A stretch of DNA of 64,000 nucleotides from Streptomyces sp. AM 4-1-1. GTDB lineage: Bacteria; Actinomycetota; Actinomycetes; Streptomycetales; Streptomycetaceae. Below the pieces are notes generated by a model that saw only the letters and a program-made list of their open reading frames with translations, was not told the DNA's origin and ran no database searches. Shown here one piece after another: positions 27,090 through 35,937 of the stretch. Numbering within the stretch: the stretch's first letter is position 1; each line of letters opens with the position of its first letter. The position numbers were made by a program, and so were the translations under genes. Location: contig NZ_CP119145.1 in the NCBI RefSeq assembly GCF_029167625.1, positions 5,580,001 through 5,644,000 of the forward strand, in the 5' to 3' direction.

Positions 27090-27879
27090 TTCACCGGACG
27101 GCGGCGGCTCGGCTCCCAAGAAGCCGCGCTCGTTCTGGAAGGAGCTGCCCCTGCTGATCGGCGTCGCGCTGATCCTGGCGCTGCTGATCAAGACGTTCCT
27201 GGTGCAGGCGTTCTCGATCCCCTCGGAGTCGATGCAGGACACGCTCCAGAAGGGCGACCGGGTTCTGGTCGACAAACTGACCCCGTGGTTCGGAGCGGAG
27301 CCGGAGCGTGGCGAGGTCGTGGTCTTCCACGATCCGGGCGGCTGGCTGGACGACGCGGAGAGCCCCGAGCCGAACGTGGCGCAGAAGTTCCTGAGCTTCA
27401 TCGGGCTGATGCCGTCCGCGGAGGAGAAGGACCTGATCAAGCGGGTCATCGCGATCGGGGGCGACACGGTCGAGTGCAAGAAGGACGGCCCGGTCACGGT
27501 CAACGGCAAGGCACTGGACGACAAGTCGTTCATCTACCCCGGCAACACGGCCTGCGACGACGTGCCGTTCGGGCCGATCAAGGTCCCCAAGGGCCGGATC
27601 TGGGTGATGGGCGATCACCGCCAGGACTCCCGTGACTCCCGCTACCACCAGGAGCTGCCCGGCCAGGGCACCGTCTCCACGGACGAGGTCGTCGGCCGGG
27701 CGATCGTCGTGGCGTGGCCGGTCAACCGCTGGGCGACGCTGCCCGTTCCGAAGACCTTCGACCAGCCGGGCCTGAACGCCGCGGCCGGGATCGCCCCGGC
27801 GGCACTCGGGGTGGCCGGTGCGCTGCCGCTCGTGCTGTGGCGCAGGAAGAGGCTGACCGGCGGGCGTACCGACAGGTAG
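26968..27879 (+). CDS. lepB: Type I signal peptidase (third; SipY-like)
   Basis: GTG 26968 has AGGAG 5 bases upstream and gives 303 residues; GTG 26962 overlaps that ribosome binding site. An acidic N-terminal cytoplasmic tail of about 50 residues precedes the membrane helix (LPLLIGVALILALLIKTFLVQAF). The nucleophile is in PSESMQDTL and the general base in IKRVIAIGGDT; the MGDHRQDSRDSR box follows. A second membrane helix at the C-terminus (PAALGVAGALPLVLW) is followed by RRKRL, so this paralogue is anchored at both ends. Confidence 0.95.
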   Translation: MGDLAVGARSGHDGPEDRPEHSESSAAETPETTDRNRDDGDSPDGGGSAPKKPRSFWKELPLLIGVALILALLIKTFLVQAFSIPSESMQDTLQKGDRVLVDKLTPWFGAEPERGEVVVFHDPGGWLDDAESPEPNVAQKFLSFIGLMPSAEEKDLIKRVIAIGGDTVECKKDGPVTVNGKALDDKSFIYPGNTACDDVPFGPIKVPKGRIWVMGDHRQDSRDSRYHQELPGQGTVSTDEVVGRAIVVAWPVNRWATLPVPKTFDQPGLNAAAGIAPAALGVAGALPLVLWRRKRLTGGRTDR

Positions 27880-27931
27880 GGTGCCGACTCGGGCCAGCGA
27901 TTGTCGATCTCCGAGGCGGGGGAGCGCTGCG

Positions 27932-28669
27932 ATGAGCGGAACAGGACGTACGGGTGACGGCCACGGCCGGCTCGGCAGCACGCTGTCCGGGCTGGCCGTG
28001 GCCGTCGGCTGTGTGCTCTTCCTGGGCGGCTTCGCCTGGGCGGCGGTGGTCTACAAGCCGTACACCGTGCCGACCGGGTCGATGACTCCGACGGTGCGCG
28101 CGGGGGACCGGGTGCTCGCGGAGCGGATAGCCGGCGACGAGGTCCGCCGCGGTGACGTGGTCGTCTTCACGGACAGCGAGTGGGGAGATCTGCCGATGGT
28201 GAAGCGGGTGGTCGGGGTCGGCGGCGACACGGTCGCCTGCTGCGGCCCGGACGGCCGACTCACGGTCGACGGCCGGGCGATCGACGAGCCGTACCTGGCG
28301 AAGGGTCCCGCCTCGCTGAAGAACTTCACCGCGGAGGTGCCCGAGGGACAGTTGTTCCTCCTCGGGGACGAACGCGGCGGCTCACTGGACTCCCGGGTCC
28401 ATCTGGACGACCCGGGCCAGGGCTCGGTGCCGCGCAGCGCCGTACGGGCCAGGGTGGACGCCGTCGCCTGGCCGATGGACGGCATGATCGGGCGGCCGGA
28501 GGCGTTCGCCGGACTGCCCGGAGGAGTGTCGTCCGCCGGACCGCTGCGGCTTCAACTGGGGGCCTTGGTGGCCGGCGTCCTGCTGATCGTGGGAGGAGCC
28601 GCGTACGGCCCGATCGCGGCCAGGACGGGCCGTGCGAAGCGGGCGAAGGCCGCCGCCGATGCCCGTTGA
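27932..28669 (+). CDS. lepB: Type I signal peptidase (fourth; SipZ-like)
   Basis: ATG 27932 follows GGGGAG and gives 245 residues. A helix (LSGLAVAVGCVLFLGGFAWAAVV), the serine in PTGSMTPTV, box C GDRVLAE, the lysine in VKRVVGVGGDT and GDERGGSLDSR are present. The last box has GDE in place of the usual GDH/N, a small deviation. A C-terminal helix (LGALVAGVLLIVGGAAYGPIA) ends in a basic tail. It is separated by 52 bases from the third copy and overlaps the Nudix gene by 11 bases, consistent with the report that sipZ begins a new operon. Confidence 0.94.
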   Translation: MSGTGRTGDGHGRLGSTLSGLAVAVGCVLFLGGFAWAAVVYKPYTVPTGSMTPTVRAGDRVLAERIAGDEVRRGDVVVFTDSEWGDLPMVKRVVGVGGDTVACCGPDGRLTVDGRAIDEPYLAKGPASLKNFTAEVPEGQLFLLGDERGGSLDSRVHLDDPGQGSVPRSAVRARVDAVAWPMDGMIGRPEAFAGLPGGVSSAGPLRLQLGALVAGVLLIVGGAAYGPIAARTGRAKRAKAAADAR

Positions 28670-29147
28670 GAGGCGCAGGGTCGCCCGTGTGGTACTGCTC
28701 GACCCGGACGACCGGGTGCTGCTGATGCACGGCTTCGAGCCCGGCGACCCCTCGGACAGCTGGTGGTTCACACCGGGTGGCGGGCTGGAGGGGGACGAGA
28801 CCCGGGAGCAGGCCGCGCTGCGCGAGCTGGCGGAGGAGACGGGGATCACGGAGGTCGAGCTGGGGCCGGTGATCTGGCAGCGGATCTGCTCGTTCCCGTT
28901 CGACGGACGCCGCTGGGACCAGGACGAGTGGTACTTCCTGGCCCGTACGGAACGGACCGTCACCGACCGGCGCGGGTTCACCGAGCTGGAGCGACGCAGT
29001 GTCTCGGGCCTGAGATGGTGGACCTCCGCCGAACTGTCGGCGGCGCGTGAGACGGTGTACCCGACCAGACTCGCCGAGTTGCTTCGCATGCTGCTCGAAG
29101 AGGGTCCTCCGTGTACGCCGTTGGTTCTCGCCCCCGAAATCGTCTGA
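28659..29147 (+). CDS. Nudix hydrolase
   Basis: The 162-residue product contains a complete Nudix box, from GGGLEGDETREQAA through LRELAEETGI, which binds the metal and hydrolyses nucleoside diphosphate-X substrates. The frame starts MPVERRRVARVVLLDPDDRVLLM, an early strand typical of the fold. The actual substrate cannot be predicted. It overlaps the end of sipZ-like lepB (ATG 28659) and precedes the DUF2469 gene. Confidence 0.92.
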   Translation: MPVERRRVARVVLLDPDDRVLLMHGFEPGDPSDSWWFTPGGGLEGDETREQAALRELAEETGITEVELGPVIWQRICSFPFDGRRWDQDEWYFLARTERTVTDRRGFTELERRSVSGLRWWTSAELSAARETVYPTRLAELLRMLLEEGPPCTPLVLAPEIV

Positions 29148-29210
29148 TCGCCAGGGGGCGCGAAGCGTCGGCGCACAATGGGGGGACGCACGGCTGAAGG
29201 GGAACATGCC

Positions 29211-29519
29211 ATGAGTGCCGAGGACCTCGAGAAGTACGAGACCGAGATGGAGCTGAAGCTCTACCGGGAGTACCGCGATGTCGTCGGTCTGTTCAAATAC
29301 GTGATCGAGACCGAGCGCCGCTTCTACCTCACCAATGACTACGAGATGCAGGTGCACTCGGTCCAGGGCGAGGTGTTCTTCGAGGTGTCGATGGCGGACG
29401 CCTGGGTCTGGGACATGTACCGGCCCGCCCGTTTCGTCAAGCAGGTGCGGGTGCTGACGTTCAAGGACGTCAACATCGAGGAGCTCAACAAGAGCGATCT
29501 GGAGCTTCCGGGTGGCTGA
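29211..29519 (+). CDS. DUF2469 family protein
   Basis: The 102-residue protein (MSAEDLEKYETEMELKLYREYRDVVGLFKYVIETERRF...) is a highly conserved actinobacterial family of unknown function, nearly always located between lepB/rnhB-type genes and yraN. It is acidic, with no cysteine or membrane segment. AAGGGGA precedes the ATG by 8 bases. GTG/ATG starts upstream at 29178 would add 11 residues without support. Confidence 0.92.
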   Translation: MSAEDLEKYETEMELKLYREYRDVVGLFKYVIETERRFYLTNDYEMQVHSVQGEVFFEVSMADAWVWDMYRPARFVKQVRVLTFKDVNIEELNKSDLELPGG

Positions 29520-29603
29520 GTTTTCCACAACGGCGGAGTTGTCCACCAAGATCCACTAGTTCGGCCGCGACGCGTCAGAGTCGGTGCCGGAGGTGGTGCC
29601 GAT

Positions 29604-29978
29604 ATGAACGCACGGGGGGCACTCGGGCGGTACGGCGAGAATCTGGCGGTCCGGCTGCTGGTGGACGCCGGGATGGCGGTGCTGGAGCGCAACTGGCGTT
29701 GCCGGGCCGGTGAGATCGACATCGTCGCCATGGACGGCGACGCACTGGTCGTCTGCGAGGTCAAGACCCGCAGGGCCGGGTCCTTCGAGCATCCGATGGC
29801 GGCCGTCACACCGGTCAAGGCGGAGCGGCTGCGGGGGCTCGCCGAGAGCTGGCTGACCGCGCGCTGGCTCGCCGCGCACGGGGGGCCGCCGTCCGGCGGG
29901 GTCCGGATCGATCTCGTCGGGGTGCTGCTGCCCAGGCGTGGCGCACCGGTCGCCGAGCACGCGCGGGGGGTGGCCTGA
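29604..29978 (+). CDS. YraN family endonuclease-like protein
   Basis: UPF0102/YraN proteins share a Holliday-junction-resolvase-like PD-(D/E)xK fold. The 124 residues contain [12 protein letters not shown], then [21 protein letters not shown], which supplies the D and ExK residues. Biochemical function is not established. GGAGGTGGTG is a strong ribosome binding site. The TGA overlaps the ATG of the comM-like gene. Confidence 0.92.
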   Translation: MNARGALGRYGENLAVRLLVDAGMAVLERNWRCRAGEIDIVAMDGDALVVCEVKTRRAGSFEHPMAAVTPVKAERLRGLAESWLTARWLAAHGGPPSGGVRIDLVGVLLPRRGAPVAEHARGVA

Positions 29979-31600
29979 TGGGGTTCGCGCGGGCGTGCTC
30001 CGTGGCGCTGGTCGGCGTCGAGGGCGTGGTGGTGGAGGTCCAGGCGGACCTGGAACCGGGCGTGGCGGCGTTCGCCCTGGTGGGGCTGCCGGACAAGAGC
30101 CTGATCGAGAGCCGGGACCGGGTCAGGGCGGCCGTGGTGAACTCGGGCGCCGACTGGCCGCAGAAGAAGCTCACGGTCGGGCTCTCCCCGGCCTCGGTGC
30201 CCAAGAGCGGCAGTGGTTTCGACCTCGCCGTTGCCAGCGCGGTGCTCGGCGCGGCGGAGCGGATCGACCCCGCGGCCATCGCCGATGTGGTGATGATCGG
30301 GGAGCTCGGCCTCGACGGCCGGGTGCGGCCGGTGCGCGGTGTGCTGCCCGCCGTGCTGGCGGCCGCCGAGGCGGGATACCGGCAGGTCGTCGTCCCGGAG
30401 CAGACCGCGGGCGAGGCGGCGCTGGTGCCGGGGATCTCCGTCCTCGGGGTACGCAGCCTGCGGCAGCTGATCGCGGTGCTGTGCGACGAACCGGTGCCCG
30501 ACGAACCGGCACTCGACGAAGGACGCCCCGACACGATGTCGGCCGGACTCCTGGTGCCCGGCGCGGGCATCGGCACGGGACTCGCCCGGGGGACCGCGCC
30601 GGGCGAGGAGCACCGGCCGGACCTGGCGGACGTGGCGGGACAGGAGAGACCCCGCAAGGCGCTGGAGGTAGCGGCGGCGGGCGGGCACCACCTGCTGCTC
30701 TCCGGGCCGCCGGGGGCCGGCAAGACGATACTGGCCGAACGCGTTCCGGCGATCCTGCCACCACTGACCGGCCCGGAATCGCTGGAGGTCACCGCGGTCC
30801 ACTCGGTGGCGGGCATCCTCCCACCCGGTGAACCGCTGGTCAGCAGGCCGCCGTACTGCGCCCCGCACCACTCGGCGACCATGCAGTCACTGATCGGCGG
30901 CGGCAACGGACTGCCGAGGCCGGGAGCGGTCTCGTTGGCTCACCGTGGCGTGCTTTTTCTGGACGAAGCGCAGGAATTCTCCGTCCGGGCACTGGACGCG
31001 CTGCGCCAGCCGCTGGAGTCGGGGCACGTGGTGGTGGCGCGGGCCGCCGGGGTGGTGCGGCTGCCCGCGCGGTTCCTGATGGTCCTGGCCGCGAATCCCT
31101 GCCCCTGCGGGCGGCACTCGCTGACCGGCGCGGGCTGTGAATGCCCGCCGTCCTCGGTCCGCCGGTACCAGGCCCGGCTGTCGGGGCCACTCCTCGACCG
31201 GGTGGATCTGCGGGTCACGGTCGATCCGGTGCGTCGGGAGGACCTGATGGGACGCGGCGGCCGGGGCGAATCGACGGCGGTGGTCGCCGCCCGGGTCCGG
31301 GAGGCCAGGGCACGGGCCGCGGCCAGGCTCGCGGGCACCCCCTGGACCACCAACAGTGAGGTGCCCGGCCATGAACTGCGTACGCGGCTGCTCGCGGCCC
31401 CCGGGGCGCTGCTGGCGGCCGAGCGTGACATGGAGCGGGGCATGCTCACGGCCCGCGGACTCGACCGGGTGCTCCGGGTGGCCTGGACCGTCGCGGATCT
31501 GCGCGGGGCGGAGCGGCCGGACGCCCGGGACGTGGCGGTGGCCCTGGAACTGCGGACCGGGGTCCAGCGGGGGGTTCCGACGGAGACGGGGGCGTCATGA
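29978..31600 (+). CDS. ComM/YifB-family AAA+ Mg-chelatase-like ATPase
   Basis: The 540 residues comprise a Lon-like N-terminal domain (VVEVQADLEPGVAAFALVGLPDKSLIESRDRVRAA) and an AAA+ core with GPPGAGKTILAERVPAILP, the Walker B HRGVLFLDEAQEF, a CPCG..CPPS cysteine cluster and GPLLDRVDLRV. Vibrio ComM is a bidirectional helicase in natural transformation that promotes branch migration. Neighbouring dprA supports a DNA-processing role. Overlaps on both sides (1 and 4 bases) show tight coupling with yraN and dprA. Confidence 0.94.
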   Translation: MGFARACSVALVGVEGVVVEVQADLEPGVAAFALVGLPDKSLIESRDRVRAAVVNSGADWPQKKLTVGLSPASVPKSGSGFDLAVASAVLGAAERIDPAAIADVVMIGELGLDGRVRPVRGVLPAVLAAAEAGYRQVVVPEQTAGEAALVPGISVLGVRSLRQLIAVLCDEPVPDEPALDEGRPDTMSAGLLVPGAGIGTGLARGTAPGEEHRPDLADVAGQERPRKALEVAAAGGHHLLLSGPPGAGKTILAERVPAILPPLTGPESLEVTAVHSVAGILPPGEPLVSRPPYCAPHHSATMQSLIGGGNGLPRPGAVSLAHRGVLFLDEAQEFSVRALDALRQPLESGHVVVARAAGVVRLPARFLMVLAANPCPCGRHSLTGAGCECPPSSVRRYQARLSGPLLDRVDLRVTVDPVRREDLMGRGGRGESTAVVAARVREARARAAARLAGTPWTTNSEVPGHELRTRLLAAPGALLAAERDMERGMLTARGLDRVLRVAWTVADLRGAERPDARDVAVALELRTGVQRGVPTETGAS

Positions 31601-32952
31601 GGGCGCGTGCCGGGAGCGCACCGGGGGAGACGCGCGCGGGGCCCGGTACCACGGGTGCCGGCGCGGGTGGTTGCGTGAGTGCTGGTGCTGGTGCTGGTGC
31701 TGGTGCTGGTGCGGCGGCCGGTGGTGGTGTCAGCGGGGATGCGGATGTGGCGGGCGTGGGTGGCGCCGGTACGAACGGTGTCCGTGGAGCCGGGCCCGGC
31801 GAGCCGGAGCGGTTGGCGCGGGCGGCGCTCACCCGGATCATGGAGCCCGGCGACGAGCGCGGCGGTCGCTGGTTGCGCGAGATCGGCCCGGTCGAGCTGT
31901 TACGGCGACTCAGGGCGTCCGACGGGACGGCCGCCGAAGCACTGGGCGGAATGACGCCGAAGAGGCTCGGCGCCTACCGGCTGCGGGCCGGGAGGGTGGA
32001 ACCGGAACGCGACCTGACAGCTGTCGCCGAGGCCGGCGGCCGGTTCGTCTGTCCCGGCGACCGGGAGTGGCCCAGCCAACTGGACGACCTGGGTGATGCC
32101 AGACCCATCGGACTCTGGGTGCGGGGACGGCCCGATCTGCGGCTCTGGGCGCTGCGCTCGGTCGCCGTCGTCGGGGCGCGTGCCTGCACACCGTACGGGT
32201 CGCACATGGCGGCGACCCTCGGGGCGGGGCTCGCGGAAAGAGGATGGGTGGTGGTCTCCGGGGCTGCCTTCGGGGTGGACGGCGCCGCGCACCGGGGCGC
32301 CCTCGCGGCCGGTGGCGCGACCGTGGCGGTACTGGCCTGCGGGGTGGACGTCGCCTACCCCCGCGGACACACCGAGCTGATCGGTCGGGTGGTGGAACAA
32401 GGGCTGGTCGTCGGTGAACTGCCGCCGTCCGAGCACCCCACACGCAGCAGATTCATCCTCCGGAACCGGGTGATCGCCGCGCTCACCAGGGGCACGGTGG
32501 TGGTCGAGGCGGAGTACCGCAGTGGCTCCCTCGTCACCGCCCGCGATGCCCAGCGCATCGGACGCTTCGTCATGGGAGTGCCGGGCCCGGCCACGAGCGG
32601 TCTGTCAGCAGGGGTCCATGAACTCCTGCGTGGTGAGGGCGTGCTGGTGACCGACGCCTCGGAGATCGTGGAACTCGTCGGAGAAATCGGTGAGTTGGCG
32701 CCTCGCAGACGTGGTCCTGTGCTGCCCCGTGATCTGCTGGCGACCGCGACCGCGGCGGTGCTCGACGCCCTCCCGTACCGGGACTCCGCCGACGCGCGGG
32801 ACGTGGCGCGCGCGGCGGGAACCACCGTCGATGAGGCGCTCGCCAGGCTGTACGAGCTCCACTCACTGGGGTTCGTCGAACGGGGAGGCGAGGGGTGGCG
32901 ATTGACGCCGCGTCCGACACGCGGCGAGGACACCCGGCGAGGCGATACTTGA
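31597..32952 (+). CDS. dprA: DNA processing protein DprA
   Basis: DprA loads RecA on incoming single-stranded DNA. From ATG 31597 the product has 451 residues. The first 65 are a Gly/Ala/Thr-rich low-complexity extension encoded partly by (GCTGGT)5. The Rossmann-like core has [47 protein letters not shown] and [29 protein letters not shown]-terminal winged-helix domain ends the protein. The real start could be further in, e.g. within the Gly/Ala tract, but the 4-base overlap with comM favours 31597. Streptomyces are not known to be naturally competent, so a repair or recombination role is likely. Confidence 0.94.
   Translation: MRARAGSAPGETRAGPGTTGAGAGGCVSAGAGAGAGAGAAAGGGVSGDADVAGVGGAGTNGVRGAGPGEPERLARAALTRIMEPGDERGGRWLREIGPVELLRRLRASDGTAAEALGGMTPKRLGAYRLRAGRVEPERDLTAVAEAGGRFVCPGDREWPSQLDDLGDARPIGLWVRGRPDLRLWALRSVAVVGARACTPYGSHMAATLGAGLAERGWVVVSGAAFGVDGAAHRGALAAGGATVAVLACGVDVAYPRGHTELIGRVVEQGLVVGELPPSEHPTRSRFILRNRVIAALTRGTVVVEAEYRSGSLVTARDAQRIGRFVMGVPGPATSGLSAGVHELLRGEGVLVTDASEIVELVGEIGELAPRRRGPVLPRDLLATATAAVLDALPYRDSADARDVARAAGTTVDEALARLYELHSLGFVERGGEGWRLTPRPTRGEDTRRGDT
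31681..31710. repeat. (GCTGGT)5 microsatellite in dprA
   Basis: Five exact hexamers encode alternating Ala-Gly near residue 30 of DprA. A hexamer keeps the frame when copy number changes. Confidence 0.9.
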
Positions 32953-33115
32953 CCTGGGGCATTCGGGTGAAAAGGTGAGGTGGGCCGCCTCGGCGGCCGC
33001 GCCGACAGGGCTCCCGGTGCCGACGCACAGCGTGACGGCACCGGGTCCCCGGGCGTGTCCCATGGGACGCACGGAGCGGCAGCGATCCCCTGGCCTGCGC
33101 GCACTGCGACACTTC

Positions 33116-33132
33116 AGTCACGCTACGCTCAC
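33116..33132 (+). promoter_or_regulatory. BldD-like half-site pair upstream of whiG
   Basis: AGTCA (33116-33120) and TCAC (33129-33132) resemble the AGTGA-n-TCACC BldD operator with one mismatch, 62 bases upstream of the whiG ATG. whiG is a known BldD target in S. coelicolor. Promoter hexamers are not clear. Confidence 0.35.
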
Positions 33133-33193
33133 AAGGATTCCCCCCAGACGCAAGTCCCTCGGCACTTCACAGCAGAACGGCTCAAGGCACCAC

Positions 33194-34030
33194 ATGCCCC
33201 AGCACACCTCCGGGTCTGACCGTGCGGCAGTACCACCCGCTGCGCGTGGCACTGTGCGCCCTCCCGCTCCCTCCTCGCTCGACGAGTTGTGGCGCTCGTA
33301 CAAGTCCACGGGCGACGAGCGGCTGCGGGAGCAGTTGATCCTGCACTACTCACCGTTGGTGAAGTACGTCGCGGGCCGGGTGAGCGTGGGGCTGCCGTCC
33401 AACGTCGAACAGGCCGACTTCGTCTCGTCCGGGGTCTTCGGGCTGATCGACGCCATCGAGAAGTTCGACATCGAGCGGGCCATCAAGTTCGAGACCTACG
33501 CGATCACCAGGATTCGTGGCGCGATGATCGACGAACTCCGGGCCCTGGACTGGATTCCGCGCTCGGTGCGCCAGAAGGCGCGGAACGTGGAGCGCGCGTA
33601 CGCCACGCTGGAGGCCCAGCTGCGGCGCACCCCTTCGGAGGCCGAGGTCGCCGCGGAGATGGGCATCGCCCTGGAGGAACTGCACGCGGTTTTCAGCCAG
33701 TTGTCACTGGCAAATGTGGTGGCCCTGGAGGAGCTGCTGCACGTCGGCGGTGAGGGCGGCGACCGGCTGAGTCTGATGGACACGCTGGAGGACACCGCCG
33801 CCGACAACCCGGTGGAGGTCGCGGAGGACCGCGAACTCAGGCGGATGCTCGCCCGCGCGATCAACACGCTTCCGGAGCGTGAGAAGACGGTCGTCACCCT
33901 CTACTACTACGAGGGCCTGACCCTCGCCGAGATCGGCAATGTCCTCGGCGTCACCGAGAGCAGGGTGAGCCAGATCCACACCAAGTCGGTGCTCCAGCTC
34001 CGGGCGAAGCTGGCGGACGCGGGCCGTTGA
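33194..34030 (+). CDS. whiG: RNA polymerase sigma factor WhiG
   Basis: FliA-type sigma factor that commits aerial hyphae to sporulation and transcribes whiH and whiI. The 278-residue product starts [19 protein letters not shown], nearly the S. coelicolor N-terminus I remember. It shows sigma region 2 ([58 protein letters not shown]) and region 4 ([42 protein letters not shown]). A longer frame to 32975 is not conserved. It lies 241 bases after dprA, so only a short interval separates the two. Confidence 0.97.
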   Translation: MPQHTSGSDRAAVPPAARGTVRPPAPSSLDELWRSYKSTGDERLREQLILHYSPLVKYVAGRVSVGLPSNVEQADFVSSGVFGLIDAIEKFDIERAIKFETYAITRIRGAMIDELRALDWIPRSVRQKARNVERAYATLEAQLRRTPSEAEVAAEMGIALEELHAVFSQLSLANVVALEELLHVGGEGGDRLSLMDTLEDTAADNPVEVAEDRELRRMLARAINTLPEREKTVVTLYYYEGLTLAEIGNVLGVTESRVSQIHTKSVLQLRAKLADAGR

Positions 34031-35663
34031 CCGGCCCGCGCGGCCCAGGCCCGCGGCGGCCCGGGTCCGGCACCCCGAGGTGACCGATCCACGCGGCTTC
34101 GGCCAACAGAACACGGCGGTCCCCGCCGTCCCGAACGGGTGCCGCCGTAGAGTGGAACCGTGCCCAGGATTCGAGCGGCCTCCGTGGCCGAGCACCGGAC
34201 CATGCAGCGCGGCGCCCTCCTGGACGCCGCACGCTCCCTGCTGTCCGAGGGCGGGACGGAGGCGTTGACCTTTCCCGCCCTCGCCGAGCGCACGGGCCTC
34301 GCCAGGTCCTCCGTCTACGAGTACTTCCGCTCCCGCGCAGCTGTCGTCGAGGAGCTGTGCGCCGTCGACTTCCCCGTCTGGGCGGCCGACGTCGAGAGTG
34401 CGATGGAGCAAGCGGAGGGCCCCGAGGCGAAGATCGAGGCCTATGTACGCCGTCAGCTGGAACTCGTCGGTGACCGAAGGCACCGGGCCGTCGTCGCGAT
34501 CTCGGCCAGCGAGCTGGACGCAGGCGCCCGCGAGAAGATCCGGGCCGCGCACGGCGGTCTGATCGGCATGATCGTCGAAGCGCTGGGTGACCTGGGGCAT
34601 GGACAGCCGAGACTGGCGGCCATGCTGTTGCAGGGCTCGGTGGACGCCGCCGTCCGTCGCATCGAACTGGGCGCGGCGGAGGAGCCGGAGCTGATCGCGA
34701 ACACCACCGTCGGGATGGTTCTGCGAGGCGTACGAGGCTGATGCCGGGCCCTGGGCGTCGCCCCGCTCCGCTCCCCATGCTCTCCTCGCCGCTCGCCGCT
34801 TCCTCCGGCAGCGGTCCGCCGGGTTCCGCCGTCGGCTCGGGTACGCCGAACACCGGCAACAGCCGGGACGGTCCGCGGCCGAGCAGCGACGGGGGCAGCA
34901 GCGACAGCGGGTCGAGATAGGCGCCACCACGCCTAAGCCCCCAGTGCAGACATACGCCCGGACAGTGGGAGCGTTCCGTCTCCAGGGTGGCCACCACATC
35001 GCCGGCGGCCACCTCGTCCCCCCGCGCGACCAGGGCGCTCACCGGCTCGTACGTCGTGCGCAGCGGCGGCTCGCCGGTCCCGGCCAGTTCGATCGCGAGC
35101 ACGCCGCGCCCCGCCACCTTCCCCGCGAACGAGACCCGCCCGGCCGCGGCGGCGCGCACCGGTGTTCCGGCCACCGCCCCGAGGTCCACGCCGCGGTGGC
35201 CGGGCCCGTACATCGTGGCGGGCGGCTCCCATCCCCGTACGACCACGGGGCGTCCCGCGAGCGGCCACACCCGCCCGCCCTCCGGGGCGGGGGCGCCGGC
35301 AACCCGCGCCCGCGCCCCGAGCGGCGCGACCGCCGCCGACACCGGCGACACCGCCCGTACCGACGACACCGCCCGTACCGACGACACCGCCCACGCTGAC
35401 CACACCGTCGGCAGCGCGGGCACCGTCAGAGCCGCCAGCGCGGCCGTCGACGCCCACACCCGCATCCACGCGCACGCCCACATACACATCCACAGACCCG
35501 GCCGACCCCGGTCCCGCCCGCGCGGCCCCGGCCGGCGCGGCCCCGGCCACGTGCCCGGTCGCCGCTCCCGCCGCTCCCGGGGCCGGGCACCGGACCGGCA
35601 CCGGCCGTGCCGCCGATGCCACGGGTCGCGGCGAAGTCCGTCCAGGTCAGGTCTTGTTCGCAT
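33951..35663 (-). CDS. Secreted M23-family peptidase with no stop before antisense neighbours
   Basis: The peptidase part spans about 35500-34880. It has a hydrophobic signal segment ([23 protein letters not shown]), an 18-bp-repeat linker and an M23/LytM domain with [58 protein letters not shown] and [16 protein letters not shown] (HxH-type zinc site). M23 enzymes cut peptidoglycan cross-bridges. After about 34850 the frame stays open through the tetR gene and into whiG, ending only at 33951. The last roughly 260 residues therefore look like antisense noise, and the natural stop was probably lost. The start is uncertain (35663, 35489 or 35465). Confidence 0.6.
   Translation of the reverse strand: MRTRPDLDGLRRDPWHRRHGRCRSGARPRERRERRPGTWPGPRRPGPRGRDRGRPGLWMCMWACAWMRVWASTAALAALTVPALPTVWSAWAVSSVRAVSSVRAVSPVSAAVAPLGARARVAGAPAPEGGRVWPLAGRPVVVRGWEPPATMYGPGHRGVDLGAVAGTPVRAAAAGRVSFAGKVAGRGVLAIELAGTGEPPLRTTYEPVSALVARGDEVAAGDVVATLETERSHCPGVCLHWGLRRGGAYLDPLSLLPPSLLGRGPSRLLPVFGVPEPTAEPGGPLPEEAASGEESMGSGAGRRPGPGISLVRLAEPSRRWCSRSAPAPPPRPVRCDGRRRPPSPATAWPPVSAVHAPGHPALRRSCRSDRRARPGSSRGRLRPARWPRSRRRPGAFGHRRVPADGVHRPRSSPRGPPLAPSHSRRRPPRRGSRRRTAPRRQLRGSGSTRRRRTWRGPCARRGRERSTPPSRPRTAGSVRRPGGRRAAWSGARPRRPLESWARFHSTAAPVRDGGDRRVLLAEAAWIGHLGVPDPGRRGPGPRGPVNGPRPPASPGAGAPTWCGSGSPCSR
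34018..34040 (+). terminator. Hairpin enclosing the whiG stop codon
   Basis: CGCGGGCC (34018-34025) pairs with GGCCCGCG (34033-34040) across GTTGACC, which contains the TGA. The stem is 8 bp and perfect, with no U tract. Confidence 0.45.
34160..34741 (+). CDS. TetR/AcrR-family transcriptional regulator
   Basis: The 193-residue product has a TetR N-terminal helix-turn-helix ([50 protein letters not shown]) and an all-helical C-terminal ligand domain. The ligand and targets are unknown. GTG 34160 starts 129 bases after whiG. The opposite strand is open across the whole gene because the M23 peptidase frame lacks a stop; only this strand shows a coherent protein. Confidence 0.92.
   Translation: MPRIRAASVAEHRTMQRGALLDAARSLLSEGGTEALTFPALAERTGLARSSVYEYFRSRAAVVEELCAVDFPVWAADVESAMEQAEGPEAKIEAYVRRQLELVGDRRHRAVVAISASELDAGAREKIRAAHGGLIGMIVEALGDLGHGQPRLAAMLLQGSVDAAVRRIELGAAEEPELIANTTVGMVLRGVRG
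35347..35400. repeat. 18-bp tandem repeat x3 in the M23 peptidase gene
   Basis: The unit GACACCGCCCGTACCGAC occurs twice exactly (35347-35382) and once degenerately (35383-35400). It encodes repeated SSVRAV-like hexapeptides after the signal segment. Confidence 0.85.
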
Positions 35664-35769
35664 GGCGAAACGGTCGCGCACCGGACGAGTTCGCGGGGAT
35701 CATGGAACGGATCTGTGGACCACCGAGCCGTTGTGGACATCGCCGTCACCCGGCACTCGACGGGTCCCG

Positions 35770-35775
35770 TACACT
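35770..35775 (+). promoter_or_regulatory. Possible -10 element of the rpsB promoter
   Basis: TACACT matches the Streptomyces vegetative -10 pattern and lies 163 bases upstream of the rpsB ATG, leaving a long leader. No good -35 is seen at 16-18 bases. Two DnaA-box-like 9-mers (35714-35722, 35732-35740) lie just upstream. Confidence 0.35.
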
Positions 35776-35885
35776 TCTTGTGGCGATCCGGGTCACCGGG
35801 TCGACTTCGCACGCCCCGCCACCACCCCTCTGGTTGATGGCCGCGCTCCTCGGTCCCTCGTGGCACGGCGCGTCGGGGCGTCAGG

Positions 35886-35909
35886 CGCGGCCGCAATCCT
35901 GCGGTCGCG
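35886..35909 (+). promoter_or_regulatory. Hairpin in the rpsB leader
   Basis: A 10-bp stem (35886-35895 with 35900-35909, one G-T pair) is closed by a 4-base ATCC loop and ends 28 bases before the rpsB start. Many rpsB genes are autoregulated through leader structures. Whether this one is involved is unknown. Confidence 0.4.
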
Positions 35910-35937
35910 ACAACCGAGTACCTCAAGGAGTACGGCC

